Assembly: GCF_903645315.1 (NCBI RefSeq)
Contig: NZ_CAHJXL010000001.1
Coordinates: 2,406,001-2,470,000, forward strand
DNA from: Victivallis sp. Marseille-Q1083
GTDB lineage: Bacteria; Verrucomicrobiota; Lentisphaeria; Victivallales; Victivallaceae
Reading direction: 5' to 3'
DNA: 64,000 nucleotides
Shown here: one piece after another, positions 63,903 to 64,000 of the stretch
Position numbering within the stretch: position 1 is the first letter of the stretch
Layout: the number at the start of each line of letters is the position of its first letter
Made by a program: the position numbers and the translations under genes
Notes under the pieces: generated by a model
The model's database searches: none
What the model was told of the DNA's origin: nothing
What the model saw: the letters and a program-made list of their open reading frames with translations, nothing else

Positions 63903-64000
63903 CGTCTACCCCTGCTTATATGGTAGCCAGGAGGGCGAAAGCACTCGCGTAGTATGGTTTTTCTTCTATCTACCCGTATCGTTTTATATCGCCATAGGAA

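Overview
The window is GC-rich bacterial chromosome that reads like a member of the Lentisphaerota (Victivallis-like, PVC superphylum). No rRNA is present, so this rests on gene content. The evidence is a prepilin-type protein ending in an H-X9-DG box, a PEP-CTERM-like surface protein, several secreted or cytoplasmic glycan-degrading families (GH89, DUF4838-like, DUF4091-like), a Gram-negative Kdo/Lpt envelope pathway, an Asp-type MurA, and a divergent FtsZ next to FtsA.

Layout. 1-3.4 kb: truncated rpoN (minus strand), then an MBL-fold hydrolase overlapping a zinc-ribbon pseudokinase. 3.5-9.2 kb: PEP-CTERM protein, GH89 alpha-N-acetylglucosaminidase divergent from murA, and an AraC regulator. 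9.4-12.8 kb: a run of a prepilin-like protein, a secreted protein and a DUF4838-like protein. 13.2-17.8 kb: birA followed by the three subunits of a sodium-pumping biotin decarboxylase (gamma, alpha, beta), closed by a terminator. 18-25.1 kb: a mobile-element region. It holds an orphan Mrr N-domain, an MFS gene broken by an IS110/IS1111-type element that itself carries a second IS110-family element, a YoaK-like protein, and an IS1380 element with a TTAG target duplication. 25.3-29.5 kb: a nucleoside hydrolase translationally coupled to a secreted glycosidase, with a divergent AraC regulator. 29.6-30.0 kb: a candidate structured RNA on the minus strand. 30.4-32.6 kb: two unknown membrane proteins and a truncated third frame, then a second near-identical IS copy. 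34.1-41.5 kb (minus strand): the Kdo/LPS export block kdsB-kdsA-kdsC-(giant LptA-like)-lptB-hpf plus a lipoprotein. 41.7-44.6 kb: a receiver-only response regulator, a tyrosine autokinase and an acyltransferase. 44.8-54.7 kb: housekeeping genes rpmE, prfA, a secreted esterase, dnaK (sigma-54-type promoter), groES, groEL, ftsA and ftsZ. 54.7-63.1 kb: a DUF4091-like protein, then a type I secretion locus (94-aa protein, HlyB-like ABC exporter without protease residues, HlyD-like adaptor) followed by its probable cargo, a PPC-repeat protein with a clan-CD (legumain/caspase-like) cysteine protease domain. 63.2-64 kb: an IS630 transposase remnant, a TIGR04076-like protein and an unassigned structured edge.

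The most unusual items are the type I secreted clan-CD protease locus, the nested IS110 elements with recognisable candidate guide-RNA regions, the minus-strand structured RNA near 29.8 kb, the 995-residue multi-OstA protein where a small LptA is expected, and the altered nucleotide-binding signatures of FtsZ. No tRNA, rRNA, CRISPR array or CIRCE element was seen.
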